From Leisingera sp. ANG-M7 (GTDB lineage: Bacteria; Pseudomonadota; Alphaproteobacteria; Rhodobacterales; Rhodobacteraceae): 64,000 bases of DNA. Shown here piece by piece: positions 32,928 to 41,171 of the stretch (positions within the stretch are counted from its first letter, which is position 1; each line of letters starts with the position of its first letter). A program made the position numbers and the translations under genes. Below the pieces are notes generated by a model. It did no database searches, had not been told where the DNA came from, and was given only the letters and a program-made list of their open reading frames with translations. The stretch covers positions 186,001 to 250,000 of the forward strand of contig NZ_JWLI01000007.1 of NCBI RefSeq assembly GCF_000813965.1. The letters are read 5' to 3'.

Positions 32928-33866
32928 ATGAACTTCTCGATCCGCCAGATCTTCACCTTCCGCGAGGTCATGCGCAGCGGCTCCATCTCCCAGGCCGCAC
33001 GCACCGTCGGGCGCACCCAGCCGGCAGTCAGCACGATGATCGCGACGCTGGAGGGGGAACTGGGCTTCAGCCTGTTTGTGCGCGATCAGGGCAAGCTGAT
33101 CCCGACGCCGGAAGCGCAGTTTTTCCTCGAGGAGTGCGAAACCGTTCTGGAGCGCATCGAGCGGATCGAACGCACGGTCAGCAAGATCCGCAGTCACGAG
33201 GCGGGCAAGCTGCGCATTGCCTGCCATCCGGCGGCGGCCGGGCTGTTCATGCCGCGGATTCTAACGGATTTTCTGCAGGGCAAGGATGAGCTTGAGGCGG
33301 CATTGATCATGCGGTCTTCCGACGTGATCGAGGACCTGATCGCGTCGCAGCAATTCGACATCGGCTTTGCCGAGACCCCTGCCCCGCGCCCCTCTGTCCG
33401 GCAGATGGATTTCGATCTGGAATGCGTCTGCGTCGTTCCAGCCAGCGACCCGCTTGCGGCAGCCGCAGAGATCACCCCGCAGGATCTGGACGGCAAACCG
33501 ATGGCGGTTTTGTTCGATCAGCATCCGCTGACGGTCCAGACTGAGACCGCATTCCACCGGAGCGGCTGCCGGTTCCGCAAGCGGCTGGAACTTCGCACCT
33601 GGGCACCCGGCCTGCAATTTGTTGCGGCAGGCATCTGTTACATGATCTGCGACATGATAACCGCCTACAGCTGCCTGCAGCAGCGCCAGACCACTGAGGA
33701 TCTGGTGTTTCGCCGGTTCCACCCGCGAATCGGAACCGGCGTATCGATCCTGACGCCGGGCTACGCCACCCAGTCGCTGACATCCAAGGCATTCACAGAG
33801 CAGCTGTGCAACGCCATCGAGAACATGCAGGCGGAAATGGAAACCTGCCTTAGCCGCCAGGCGTAG
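32928..33866 (+). CDS. LysR-family regulator of the TRAP/amine dehydrogenase operon
   Basis: A 312-residue LysR protein: helix-turn-helix in residues ~3-62 (FREVMRSGSISQAARTVGRTQPAVSTMIATLEGELG) and a periplasmic-binding-like effector domain. Divergent from the dctQ gene, so it probably activates that operon when the imported compound or its product is present. The leader has an AT-rich stretch (32885-32927) but no dyad I would call with confidence. Confidence 0.92.
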   Translation: MNFSIRQIFTFREVMRSGSISQAARTVGRTQPAVSTMIATLEGELGFSLFVRDQGKLIPTPEAQFFLEECETVLERIERIERTVSKIRSHEAGKLRIACHPAAAGLFMPRILTDFLQGKDELEAALIMRSSDVIEDLIASQQFDIGFAETPAPRPSVRQMDFDLECVCVVPASDPLAAAAEITPQDLDGKPMAVLFDQHPLTVQTETAFHRSGCRFRKRLELRTWAPGLQFVAAGICYMICDMITAYSCLQQRQTTEDLVFRRFHPRIGTGVSILTPGYATQSLTSKAFTEQLCNAIENMQAEMETCLSRQA

Positions 33867-33943
33867 TATTGCAGCGCGATTGCGGCGGACGGCGCGCGGG
33901 ATATTCTCCGCACAACCGCTCTGCCTTCAATCCGTTTCCGTAG

Positions 33944-35494
33944 TCAGAAAATTGCTGCTGGCAACCAGGTGGCAAGACCGGGAACCAGCCAGACCAGCAG
34001 AACGCCCAGCGCCTGCAGCCCGATGAACGGCACCACCCCCTGGTAAATCTGGCGGGTGGTGACCTCTTTCGGCGCGGCGCCGCGCAGGTAAAACAGCGAA
34101 AAGCCAAAGGGCGGCGTCAGGAAACTGGTTTGCAGGTTGATCGCAATCAGAATGCCCAGCCAGACCGGATCATGGCCCATCAGGATCAGGGCCGGCGTCA
34201 CCAGCGGCAGCACGATCACCGAAATTTCGACAAAGTCGAGAAAGAAGCCCAGCACAAAGATGAACAGCATGCAGAACAGAAGCGCGCCGGTAGGGCCGCC
34301 GGGCATGCTGCCCAGGAAGTGCGCCACCCGCTCCTCGCCGCCCAGCCCGATGAACACAAGGGAGAACATGCCCGCCGCCAGGATGGTGGCAAAGATCATC
34401 GCCGTCATCGTGGCGGTTGAGGTCACAGCCTCATGCAGGATGCGCTTCTGCAACCCGCTGCGCAGGGCAGCCAGGATGGCAACACCCCCTGCACCCGCCA
34501 GCAGCGCATAGAAAACGCCCGCCGCCAGATCGCCGGCGCCCAGGTCGCTGCGCTGCAGCCGCACCGGATGCACACCAGACAGGATTCCCAGCAGGATCAA
34601 GGCCGCCGCGCCGAACAGTATCAGCCGCGCCGGGCCGCCTGCCCTTGCGCCCGCCATCAGCAGGGCACCGATGCCGCCCACCGATGCCGCCTCTGTCGGG
34701 GTGGCAACACCGCCCAGAATGGCACCAAGCACGGCAAAGATCAGCAGGACCGGCGGCACCACCGCGCGCACAACGTCGCCGCCGGTCGGACGGGCCACTC
34801 CGGCCGGGGCTGACGGCATATCCTGCGGCCGCAGCAGGCCGCGGACCAGGATATACAGAAGATAAAGCACAACCAGCACCAGCCCCGGCACCAGCGCCGC
34901 GGCAAAGAACTGGCCCACCGACAGCGCCTCGACCGAGAATTTGCCCTGCTCGTACTGGGCCTGCTGATAGGCGTTCGACATCACATCAGCCAAGATGATC
35001 AACAGCGTCGAGGGCGGGATGATCTGCCCCAGCGTACCCGCCGTGCAAACAATGCCTGAGGCCACTCGCGGATCATAGCCTGCACGCAGCATGGCTGGCA
35101 GGGCGATCATTCCCATCGCCACCACCGTCGCGCCGACAATCCCGGTTGAGGCCGCCAGCAGCGCCCCCACCAGTACCACGGAAATGCCCAAGCCCCCCTT
35201 CAGCTGGCCGAACAGCCGTCCCATGGTATCCAGCAGCTCTTCCGCGATGCGGCTTTTCTCCAGGATCGCCCCCATCAGCACGAACAGCGGAATGGCGATC
35301 AGCACCTCGTTGCTGAGGAGGCCAAAGGCCCGCTGGCCCAGCGCCCCCAGCAGCGAGATGTCCATCACCCCCAGCACCCAGCCGAGATAGGCAAAGATCA
35401 CCGCCACACCGGCAATGGAGAACGCGACCGGGAACCCCATGAGGATCGCCGCCATCAATGCGGCGAACATGATCAGGTCAAGATAGGCGGTCAT
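33944..35494 (-). CDS. TRAP large permease, extended TakP/FcbT type (locus 2)
   Basis: A 516-residue DctM-family permease, about 80 residues longer than the locus 1 protein. The extra length is in the middle (~residues 225-350, including VRGLLRPQDMPSAPAGVARPTGGD and GVHPVRLQRSDLGAGDL). This is the layout of the mannitol/chloroaromatic-type TRAP permeases (FcbT3). Core motifs are intact: IPLFVLMGAILEKSRIAEELL, GTLGQIIPPSTLLIIL and SFLTPPFGFSLFYLRG. Overlaps the dctQ2 stop codon by one base. Confidence 0.92.
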   Translation of the reverse strand: MTAYLDLIMFAALMAAILMGFPVAFSIAGVAVIFAYLGWVLGVMDISLLGALGQRAFGLLSNEVLIAIPLFVLMGAILEKSRIAEELLDTMGRLFGQLKGGLGISVVLVGALLAASTGIVGATVVAMGMIALPAMLRAGYDPRVASGIVCTAGTLGQIIPPSTLLIILADVMSNAYQQAQYEQGKFSVEALSVGQFFAAALVPGLVLVVLYLLYILVRGLLRPQDMPSAPAGVARPTGGDVVRAVVPPVLLIFAVLGAILGGVATPTEAASVGGIGALLMAGARAGGPARLILFGAAALILLGILSGVHPVRLQRSDLGAGDLAAGVFYALLAGAGGVAILAALRSGLQKRILHEAVTSTATMTAMIFATILAAGMFSLVFIGLGGEERVAHFLGSMPGGPTGALLFCMLFIFVLGFFLDFVEISVIVLPLVTPALILMGHDPVWLGILIAINLQTSFLTPPFGFSLFYLRGAAPKEVTTRQIYQGVVPFIGLQALGVLLVWLVPGLATWLPAAIF

Positions 35495-35988
35495 CAGGCG
35501 TCACCTTCGGAAAGCAGGCGGATCAGCAGCGCAAGCGACTGCAGCATCACCAGCACGCAAAAGGCCGGGATCAGCGATTTCAGCAGGAACACGGCCTCAA
35601 TACCGCCAACAGCCAGCGGGCCTTCGAGAATGGACCAGGAATTACGCACCGACGGCCAGGACCAGTAAAGCAGTGCCGCCATTGAGGGCAGCAGCAGAAA
35701 CAGATGGCCGAAGATGTCGATGCGGCGCTGCGCCTGGCGGCTGAGGCCCGCATAAAACACGTCCACCCGCACATGCTTGTCGACCAGCAGCGTATAGCCT
35801 GCGGCCAGCATGAACAGGGTGGCATGCATATAGAGAACGCTCTCCTGCGCGGCGATCGAGTTCACCCCGAACACATAGCGCCCGACTACGATGGTGAACT
35901 GCGCCAGCACCATGACAAGCGCCAGCCAGCGCACCACCTGCGCCAGCCCCCGGTTCACACCGTCCAGCGCATCTGCAACCCGTTGCAT
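35494..35988 (-). CDS. TRAP small permease (locus 2)
   Basis: A 164-residue DctQ-family protein with four helices (WLALVMVLAQFTIVVGRYVFG; AQESVLYMHATLFMLAAGYTLL with DKHVRVDVFYAGLS after it, as in the FcbT2 subgroup). Lies between the substrate-binding gene and the large permease. A terminator-like hairpin separates it from the binding-protein gene upstream. Confidence 0.9.
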   Translation of the reverse strand: MQRVADALDGVNRGLAQVVRWLALVMVLAQFTIVVGRYVFGVNSIAAQESVLYMHATLFMLAAGYTLLVDKHVRVDVFYAGLSRQAQRRIDIFGHLFLLLPSMAALLYWSWPSVRNSWSILEGPLAVGGIEAVFLLKSLIPAFCVLVMLQSLALLIRLLSEGDA

Positions 35989-36005
35989 TCTGCTCTCTCC
36001 CCATC

Positions 36006-36037
36006 AAAAAACCGGCGCCCGCTGCGGCGGGCGCCGG
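36006..36037 (-). terminator. Intercistronic terminator-like hairpin in TRAP locus 2
   Basis: On the minus strand, an 11-bp perfect stem CCGGCGCCCGC / GCGGGCGCCGG with a 4-base loop followed by TTTTTT. It lies 15 bases after the binding-protein stop and before the permease genes, so it should give high binding-protein and lower permease expression by partial termination. Confidence 0.8.
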
Positions 36038-36051
36038 CTGTCTTGCCGTTT

Positions 36052-37137
36052 TCAGTAACCCATCACCGAGGCGCGGGCATTCATCTGACCATTATCGGCA
36101 TAGCTCATGTAGCCGCCAACACTGTCACGGTAGGCCAGGAAGCTTTCGGTGATGCGGCGCACCAGCTCATCCTCGTCCTCCTGCAGTTCAGCAATCACCT
36201 CCTTGGCGGCAGCGCCCATTGCGGCGATCACGTCTTCTGGGAACATCTTCACCTGCACGCCGTCCTCGTCGACCATCTTCTTGAGCGCCAGCGCATGTTT
36301 GGTGGTGTATTCGGTCCAGACCGGGTTGTAGAGGCTCTCGCAGGCCAGCGACACAACCTGTTTCAGGTCATCGGGCAGCTCGGCGAAGACATTGGCATTA
36401 ACGCCGCATTCCTCAGCCGAGGACGGCTCACCCACGCCGGGCCAGTAATAGTTCTTGGCCACCTGGTAATAGCCAAGCGCGCTGTCGGTCCAGGGGCCGA
36501 TGAACTCACCCGCGTCCAGCGCACCGGTCTGCAGGCCCTGGAACATCGCCGGGCCGCTGGTGGCCTCCGCGGCCATCCCCAGCTTCGAAGCCATTTCCGA
36601 CGCCAGGCCAGTGGTGCGGAACTTCAGCCCCTTCAGGTCCTCGGCAGAGTTGATCTCTGTCTTAAACCAGCCGCCCCACTGCGGGCCGGAGTTGCCGCAC
36701 AGAAACGGCTTGATGCCGAAACGGCCGTACATCTCGTCATACAATGCCTGGCCGCCGCCGTGGTACAGCCAGCCGAACTGCTCATCCGCGCGCAGGCCGA
36801 ACGGCTGCGAGCCGAACAGCAGGATGCCCTTGGACTTGGAGCCCCAATAGGCCGGCACTGCATGATACAGCTCAGCCGTGCCTTCGGACACAGCGTCGAA
36901 CACGCCCCGGCCCGGCACCAGTTCGCCCGCGGCAAACAGTTTCACCTCGATCCGGCCGCCCGACAGGGTGGTGATCCGGTCGGCCAGCATCTGCGCCGCC
37001 ACACCCGGCCCCGGCAGGTTCTTGGGCCAGGCCGTGACCATCTTCCACTGCATCTTGCCCTGGGCGATGGCCGGGCTGGCCAGCGTGGCCGCAGCAGCGC
37101 CCATTGCGCCGGCTTTCAAGAATGCGCGTCTTTCCAT
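36052..37137 (-). CDS. TRAP substrate-binding protein, TakP type (locus 2)
   Basis: A 361-residue periplasmic binding protein. The N-terminus MERRAFLKAGAMGAAAATLASPAIA is Tat-like (two arginines before a hydrophobic core), as usual for this class. It matches TakP/FcbT1 proteins (TAWPKNLPGPGVAAQMLADRI; FRTTGLASEMASKLG with the ligand Arg; PGVGEPSSAEECGVNANVFAEL), which bind 2-oxo acids such as pyruvate, or aromatic acids, with a metal ion. First gene of the locus, divergent from a GntR gene with a 28-bp palindrome in between. Confidence 0.9.
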   Translation of the reverse strand: MERRAFLKAGAMGAAAATLASPAIAQGKMQWKMVTAWPKNLPGPGVAAQMLADRITTLSGGRIEVKLFAAGELVPGRGVFDAVSEGTAELYHAVPAYWGSKSKGILLFGSQPFGLRADEQFGWLYHGGGQALYDEMYGRFGIKPFLCGNSGPQWGGWFKTEINSAEDLKGLKFRTTGLASEMASKLGMAAEATSGPAMFQGLQTGALDAGEFIGPWTDSALGYYQVAKNYYWPGVGEPSSAEECGVNANVFAELPDDLKQVVSLACESLYNPVWTEYTTKHALALKKMVDEDGVQVKMFPEDVIAAMGAAAKEVIAELQEDEDELVRRITESFLAYRDSVGGYMSYADNGQMNARASVMGY

Positions 37138-37217
37138 GTCTCCAGTCCTCCGTCTGTCGGTGCATCTGCGGCGGGCCGCGCACGGCAGCGCAGATATTGA
37201 TTTTTTGTACGCGCTTT

Positions 37218-37245
37218 ACATTAATATGTAGCTACATAATAATGT
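37218..37245. promoter_or_regulatory. 28-bp palindromic operator, TRAP locus 2 / GntR
   Basis: Left arm ACATTAATATGTAG (37218-37231), right arm CTACATAATAATGT (37232-37245): 13 of 14 base pairs symmetric, no spacer. It lies 81 bases before the TRAP binding-protein ATG and 93 before the GntR ATG. The AT-rich sequence is unusual for this GC-rich region. Confidence 0.75.
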
Positions 37246-37337
37246 CAATCACGGTTGCGCGGGTTCAATTCGCCTTTCCGCGCAGAATGCAATATGGAGC
37301 GGCGGAGCGAATTTTCCCGTTTGGCCCGGGGAGGACG

Positions 37338-38039
37338 ATGACGGACAAGCAGCGGCATTCCTGGGTGAGCATCCGGGACAGCATCCGGGAGATGATCCTG
37401 AACTCCACCTACGGGCCGGGGGACAAGCTGCCGCGTGACGAAGAGTTTGCTGCCCAATTCGGCTGCGCCCGCTCCACGGTTCACCGGGCGATGCGCGACC
37501 TGGCCCAGAGCGGGCTGGTGGAACGGCGCCGCAAGGGCGGCACCACGGTGCGGCGCGACCCGGTGACGCGCGCAACGCTCAACATTCCGATCACCCGGCT
37601 TGAGGTTGAACAGAAAGGCAGCACCTACGGCTACCAGCTGATCCGGCAATCCGTGCAGCCGTCCAGCCCGGCCATCATGGCCAACTTCGCCCTTCCGGAG
37701 GCCCGGCCGATGCTGCGCGTCGAGGCGCTGCACCTGGCCGACAGCCGCCCCTATATTTTCGAAGACCGCTGGATCTGCCTGGAAACTGTGCCGGAGATCA
37801 CATCCGTTGACCTGACCCGCGAAAGCGCAAACGAATGGCTGGTCCGCAACCGTCCCTACAGCCGCTGCGACCTGCGCCTCTATGCCCGCCCCGGCTCCGC
37901 CAGCGACAGCGAGATACTTCAGAGCAAGCCCGGAGACGCGCTGTTTGTGATGGAGCGCACCACCTGGATCGGCGAAGCTCCGATCACCAGTCTCAGTGCG
38001 GTTGCTCATCCGGGCTACCAGCTGCTCACCCAGGGCTGA
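37338..38039 (+). CDS. GntR-family (HutC/UTRA-type) regulator
   Basis: A 233-residue regulator: GntR winged helix at residues ~6-70 (SIREMILNSTYGPGDKLPRDEEFAAQFGCARSTVHRAMRDLAQSGLVERRRKGGT) and a UTRA ligand domain (PMLRVEALHLADSRPYIFEDRWICLETVPE; DALFVMERTTW). HutC-type proteins sense histidine-pathway or other small acids. The ATG at 37338 has GGGGAGG 6 bases upstream. Probable controller of TRAP locus 2 through the palindrome in the shared promoter. Confidence 0.92.
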   Translation: MTDKQRHSWVSIRDSIREMILNSTYGPGDKLPRDEEFAAQFGCARSTVHRAMRDLAQSGLVERRRKGGTTVRRDPVTRATLNIPITRLEVEQKGSTYGYQLIRQSVQPSSPAIMANFALPEARPMLRVEALHLADSRPYIFEDRWICLETVPEITSVDLTRESANEWLVRNRPYSRCDLRLYARPGSASDSEILQSKPGDALFVMERTTWIGEAPITSLSAVAHPGYQLLTQG

Positions 38040-38167
38040 CGGGCCGCACCGCCGCACCCTGCCTGTGTCAAAACGGCCTGCCGGAAGCCGCATTGCGTGA
38101 ACGTTCTTTGCCGTCATAAATGCAACTTATTGTTGCGACTCGCTGCTGCTCGGATCACTATGATGCA

Positions 38168-38716
38168 ATGGCAGCATTCTTCAACGATCACAGCGGCTTC
38201 GCCGCCCTCTTCAACACGTTCGATCGTAGCAGTGTTGCGCTTTCGCTGGCGGATTCCACCCTGCCGGACAGCCCGCTTGCCGGGGTCAACAGCGCCTTCT
38301 GCACGCTTATCGGCTATGGCGCGGATGAGGTTCTGGGGCGCAATTGCCGCTTTCTCCAGCCCCAAGACGGTGCCGGCCCCGTGCGCGAGCGGATGCGCAA
38401 CTTCCTTATGGACCCGGCAGCCGGACAAGCGCGTTTCCTGCTGGCGAACCACCGCAAGGACGGCAGCAGGTTTCTCAATCTGATCTTCATGGCAAAGCTG
38501 ATGCGCAGCGGCCGGCAGGTGGCCGTGCTCGGATCCCAGTTCGAGGTCAAGGGGCGCAGCAGCACGCCGGCCGAACTCTATGACCGCGCCTTGACAGAGG
38601 ATTTGAGACGGATCGAGGAGGCCAGTAAGGTGCATGATCTCGTCTTCCTCGAAAACTACGAAACCCGCGCATCGGCACAGGCGCTGATTGCGCAGTCCAA
38701 ACTCGACTACGGATAA
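38168..38716 (+). CDS. Short LOV blue-light photoreceptor
   Basis: A 182-residue protein that is a LOV domain with little else. The flavin-adduct motif GRNCRFLQ has the photoactive Cys60 (LSLADSTLPDSPLAGVNSAF before it, FLLANHRKDGSRFLNLIFMAKL after it, with the Asn/Gln contacts to FMN). After ~residue 130 follows a helical tail (TPAELYDRALTEDLRRIEEASKVHDLVFLENYE). It lacks kinase, HTH or cyclase output domains, like the short LOV proteins of Dinoroseobacter and Rhodobacter. The ATG at 38168 is chosen; an in-frame ATG at 38120 would add 16 residues without family similarity. Downstream of GntR by 128 bases. Confidence 0.88.
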   Translation: MAAFFNDHSGFAALFNTFDRSSVALSLADSTLPDSPLAGVNSAFCTLIGYGADEVLGRNCRFLQPQDGAGPVRERMRNFLMDPAAGQARFLLANHRKDGSRFLNLIFMAKLMRSGRQVAVLGSQFEVKGRSSTPAELYDRALTEDLRRIEEASKVHDLVFLENYETRASAQALIAQSKLDYG

Positions 38717-38750
38717 CAGGCCCAGCGCCGGCCGCACTGCGGGCAAGCAA

Positions 38751-40169
38751 TCAGCCGGCGCCTTTCCTGTCAGCGGCAGCAGCGGCCCCGGCTCCCAGCA
38801 GCCGCGCCAGGGTCTGCCAGCAGGCGCCGTCCTGCATTTGGCTCACATTGAACCGCATGAACGGCGCCCTGCCCTGGGACACGCTGAACACATTGCCGGG
38901 TGCCAGAACCACCCCCTCCTCCAGCGCCGCGCGCGCCAGCATCGCCGCATCCATCCCGCCCGGCAGCTCGCACCACAAGTAGAAACCGCCGCGCGGCTGC
39001 ACCCAAGGCCGGATCCCGAGCTCCGCAAGCTGCACCTGAGCCTCAGTCCGGCAGCGGCTCAGCCGGTGGCGCAGGGCCTCCAGATGCCTGCGGTAACTGC
39101 CATCCGACAGCACCGTGTGCAGCAGTTCCGCCACCATCGGGCTGGGGCCGCTGAAATTCACTGCAACCTGCAGATCGGTCAGCGCCTCGATCCAGCTGCC
39201 GCGGGCCGCGATATAGCCGCAGCGCAGCGAGGCCGAAAGCGTCTTTGAAAAACTGCCGGTCCGCACCACCCGCTCCAGCCCGTCCAGCGTAGCCAGCCGC
39301 GGGGATACCTCCGGTTCGAAGACAGCAAAGATGTCATCCTCGACAATGATCAGATCATGCTGCGCGGCCAGCGCCAGCACCCGGTGCGCCACCGGCGCAG
39401 TAATCGTGGTCCCGGTTGGGTTGTGCAGCGCCGAATTGGTCAGGTAAAGCCGCGGATGATGTTCGCCCAGCGCCGCCTCGAAACGATCCAGATCCGGGCC
39501 GTCCGGCGTGTAAGGCACCCCGACAATGCGGATCTGGTGCGCCCGCAGCAGCGCCTGGAAATTGAAGTAGCAGGGATCATCGACCAGCACCGTGTCGCCC
39601 GGGCGCAGCAGCATACGGCAGACCAGATCCAGCGCCTGCGAACCGGAGCCGGTCAGCAGCACCTGGTCCGGCGGGCAGGCCAGCCCCTGATCGAATAGCT
39701 GGCGGCTGATATGGCGCCGCAGCCCGGCTGCGCCCTTGGAACTGCCATAGTCCGTCAGCACCGCCTCCGGTGCCGCTGCCAGCGCCCGCATCGCACGGCG
39801 CAGTGAGGCCACCGGCATCCAGTCCTCCGGCAGCCAGCCGCAGCCGGGCTTGGGCGCCTCCGTGCCGGCGTCCAGCGACTGCCGCGCCACCCACAGGGGA
39901 TCCACCTCGCGCGCCAGCTGCGGCCCGGTCTCAGACACCGCAAAGGGCTGCGGCTTGGCGGCGACATAAAACCCCGCCCCGCGCCTGGCCCGGATCACTC
40001 CCTCAGCGGTCAGAACATCATAGGCCTCTGCCACGGTGGAAGGCGAAACGCCCAGCTTGGCCGCACAGCCGCGGACTGACGGCAGCTTGTCGCCGGCCAC
40101 CAGCGCCCGCGATGTGATGCGCCGCCGGATGTCATTGATGACCAGCGCGCGGCGGGAGGGCTGTGCCAT
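38751..40169 (-). CDS. MocR/PdxR-family regulator (GntR-aminotransferase fusion)
   Basis: A 472-residue fusion: GntR winged helix (~residues 8-75, ITSRALVAGDKLPSVRGCAAKLGVSPSTVAEAYDVLTAEGVIRARRGAGFYV) and a fold type I aminotransferase-like domain from ~100, with NPTGT, DDIFAVF and the PLP lysine in TGSFSKTLSA. MocR proteins use PLP and an amino-acid-like ligand as effector. Divergent from an EamA exporter with multiple CTGTAT repeats between, so it likely controls that gene. The ATG at 40169 follows TGAGGTCTCAC. Convergent with the LOV gene. Confidence 0.93.
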   Translation of the reverse strand: MAQPSRRALVINDIRRRITSRALVAGDKLPSVRGCAAKLGVSPSTVAEAYDVLTAEGVIRARRGAGFYVAAKPQPFAVSETGPQLAREVDPLWVARQSLDAGTEAPKPGCGWLPEDWMPVASLRRAMRALAAAPEAVLTDYGSSKGAAGLRRHISRQLFDQGLACPPDQVLLTGSGSQALDLVCRMLLRPGDTVLVDDPCYFNFQALLRAHQIRIVGVPYTPDGPDLDRFEAALGEHHPRLYLTNSALHNPTGTTITAPVAHRVLALAAQHDLIIVEDDIFAVFEPEVSPRLATLDGLERVVRTGSFSKTLSASLRCGYIAARGSWIEALTDLQVAVNFSGPSPMVAELLHTVLSDGSYRRHLEALRHRLSRCRTEAQVQLAELGIRPWVQPRGGFYLWCELPGGMDAAMLARAALEEGVVLAPGNVFSVSQGRAPFMRFNVSQMQDGACWQTLARLLGAGAAAAADRKGAG

Positions 40170-40179
40170 GTGAGACCTC

Positions 40180-40222
40180 ACTGTATTGCTCCATGCGCCA
40201 ATACAGTTTTGTAAAACTGTAT
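40180..40222. promoter_or_regulatory. MocR operators (CTGTAT repeats)
   Basis: Overlapping dyads: CTGTATTG / CAATACAG (40181-40188 and 40199-40206) and ATACAGTTTT-GT-AAAACTGTAT (40201-40222). Three copies of CTGTAT in alternating orientation between the divergent MocR and EamA genes, the usual arrangement of MocR binding sites. Confidence 0.7.
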
Positions 40223-40287
40223 GGCTCCGTATCTGTCTATGGCACGCCTGCAGTCTTAGAAAGCCCAAAAGACAAGGGAGACATGCA

Positions 40288-41148
40288 ATGCAGGCGTCAT
40301 TTTCGGGCTGGGGCAGCGGGATGTTGGGCGTTGTGATCTTCAGCGGATCGCTGCCTGCAACCCGTGTTGCGGTGGGGATGCTGGACCCGGTGTTCCTGAC
40401 GTCAGCCCGGGCAGTCATAGCCGCGGTGGCCGGTGCCGCGCTGCTCCTGCTGCTGCGCCAGCCGGTGCCGCGCCGTCAGGACCTGCTGCCACTGGCACTG
40501 GTCGCGGGCGGAGTGGTGATCGGCTTTCCGCTGCTGACCGCGATGGCGTTGCAGCATATCACAGCCGCGCATTCGACCGTCTTCATCGGCCTGCTGCCGC
40601 TGGCGACCGCCATCTTCGGCGTTCTGCGCGGCGGAGAACGGCCCGGCCCGCTGTTCTGGCTGTTTTCCATCCTCGGCAGCCTGGCTGTAGCAGGTTTTGC
40701 CCTGTCGCAGAATGCGGAGGTGTCGCTGGCTGGCGATGCGCTGATGCTGGCCGCCATTACCTTATGCGGTCTGGGTTATGCCGAGGGTGCACAGCTGTCG
40801 CGGCGGCTGGGCGGCTGGCAGGTGATTTCCTGGGCGCTGGCGCTGGCGCTGCCGGTAATGGCGCTGACTGCGCTGGCCGCCCGGCCCGAAACCTTGGCAG
40901 GGCTCAGCCTGCCGGTCTGGATCAGCCTCGGTTATGTCTCGATGTTCTCGATGCTGATCGGGTTTGTGTTCTGGTACCGCGGACTGGCGCTTGGCGGCAC
41001 CGCGGGCGTGGGGCAGCTGCAGCTCTTGCAGCCGTTCCTTGGCCTGATCCTGGCAGGCTGGCTGCTGTCAGAGCCGGTGGCTCCCGCCATGCTGGGCGCC
41101 ACCGCGTTTGTGGTGCTCTGCGTGGCCGGGGCCAAGCGGTATGCGTGA
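40288..41148 (+). CDS. EamA/DMT-family transporter
   Basis: A 286-residue membrane protein with ten predicted helices in two EamA repeats (GMLGVVIFSGSLPATRVAVGMLDPVFLTSARAVIAAV and ISLGYVSMFSMLIGFVFWYRGLALGGTAGVGQLQLLQPFLG). DMT proteins usually export amino acids or metabolites. Of the two ATGs at 40283 and 40288 only the second is in frame; GGGAG lies 11 bases upstream. Controlled probably by the divergent MocR protein. Cargo unknown. Confidence 0.9.
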   Translation: MQASFSGWGSGMLGVVIFSGSLPATRVAVGMLDPVFLTSARAVIAAVAGAALLLLLRQPVPRRQDLLPLALVAGGVVIGFPLLTAMALQHITAAHSTVFIGLLPLATAIFGVLRGGERPGPLFWLFSILGSLAVAGFALSQNAEVSLAGDALMLAAITLCGLGYAEGAQLSRRLGGWQVISWALALALPVMALTALAARPETLAGLSLPVWISLGYVSMFSMLIGFVFWYRGLALGGTAGVGQLQLLQPFLGLILAGWLLSEPVAPAMLGATAFVVLCVAGAKRYA

Positions 41149-41171
41149 CGGCCCGCAGGCCGTCAGGCTGG

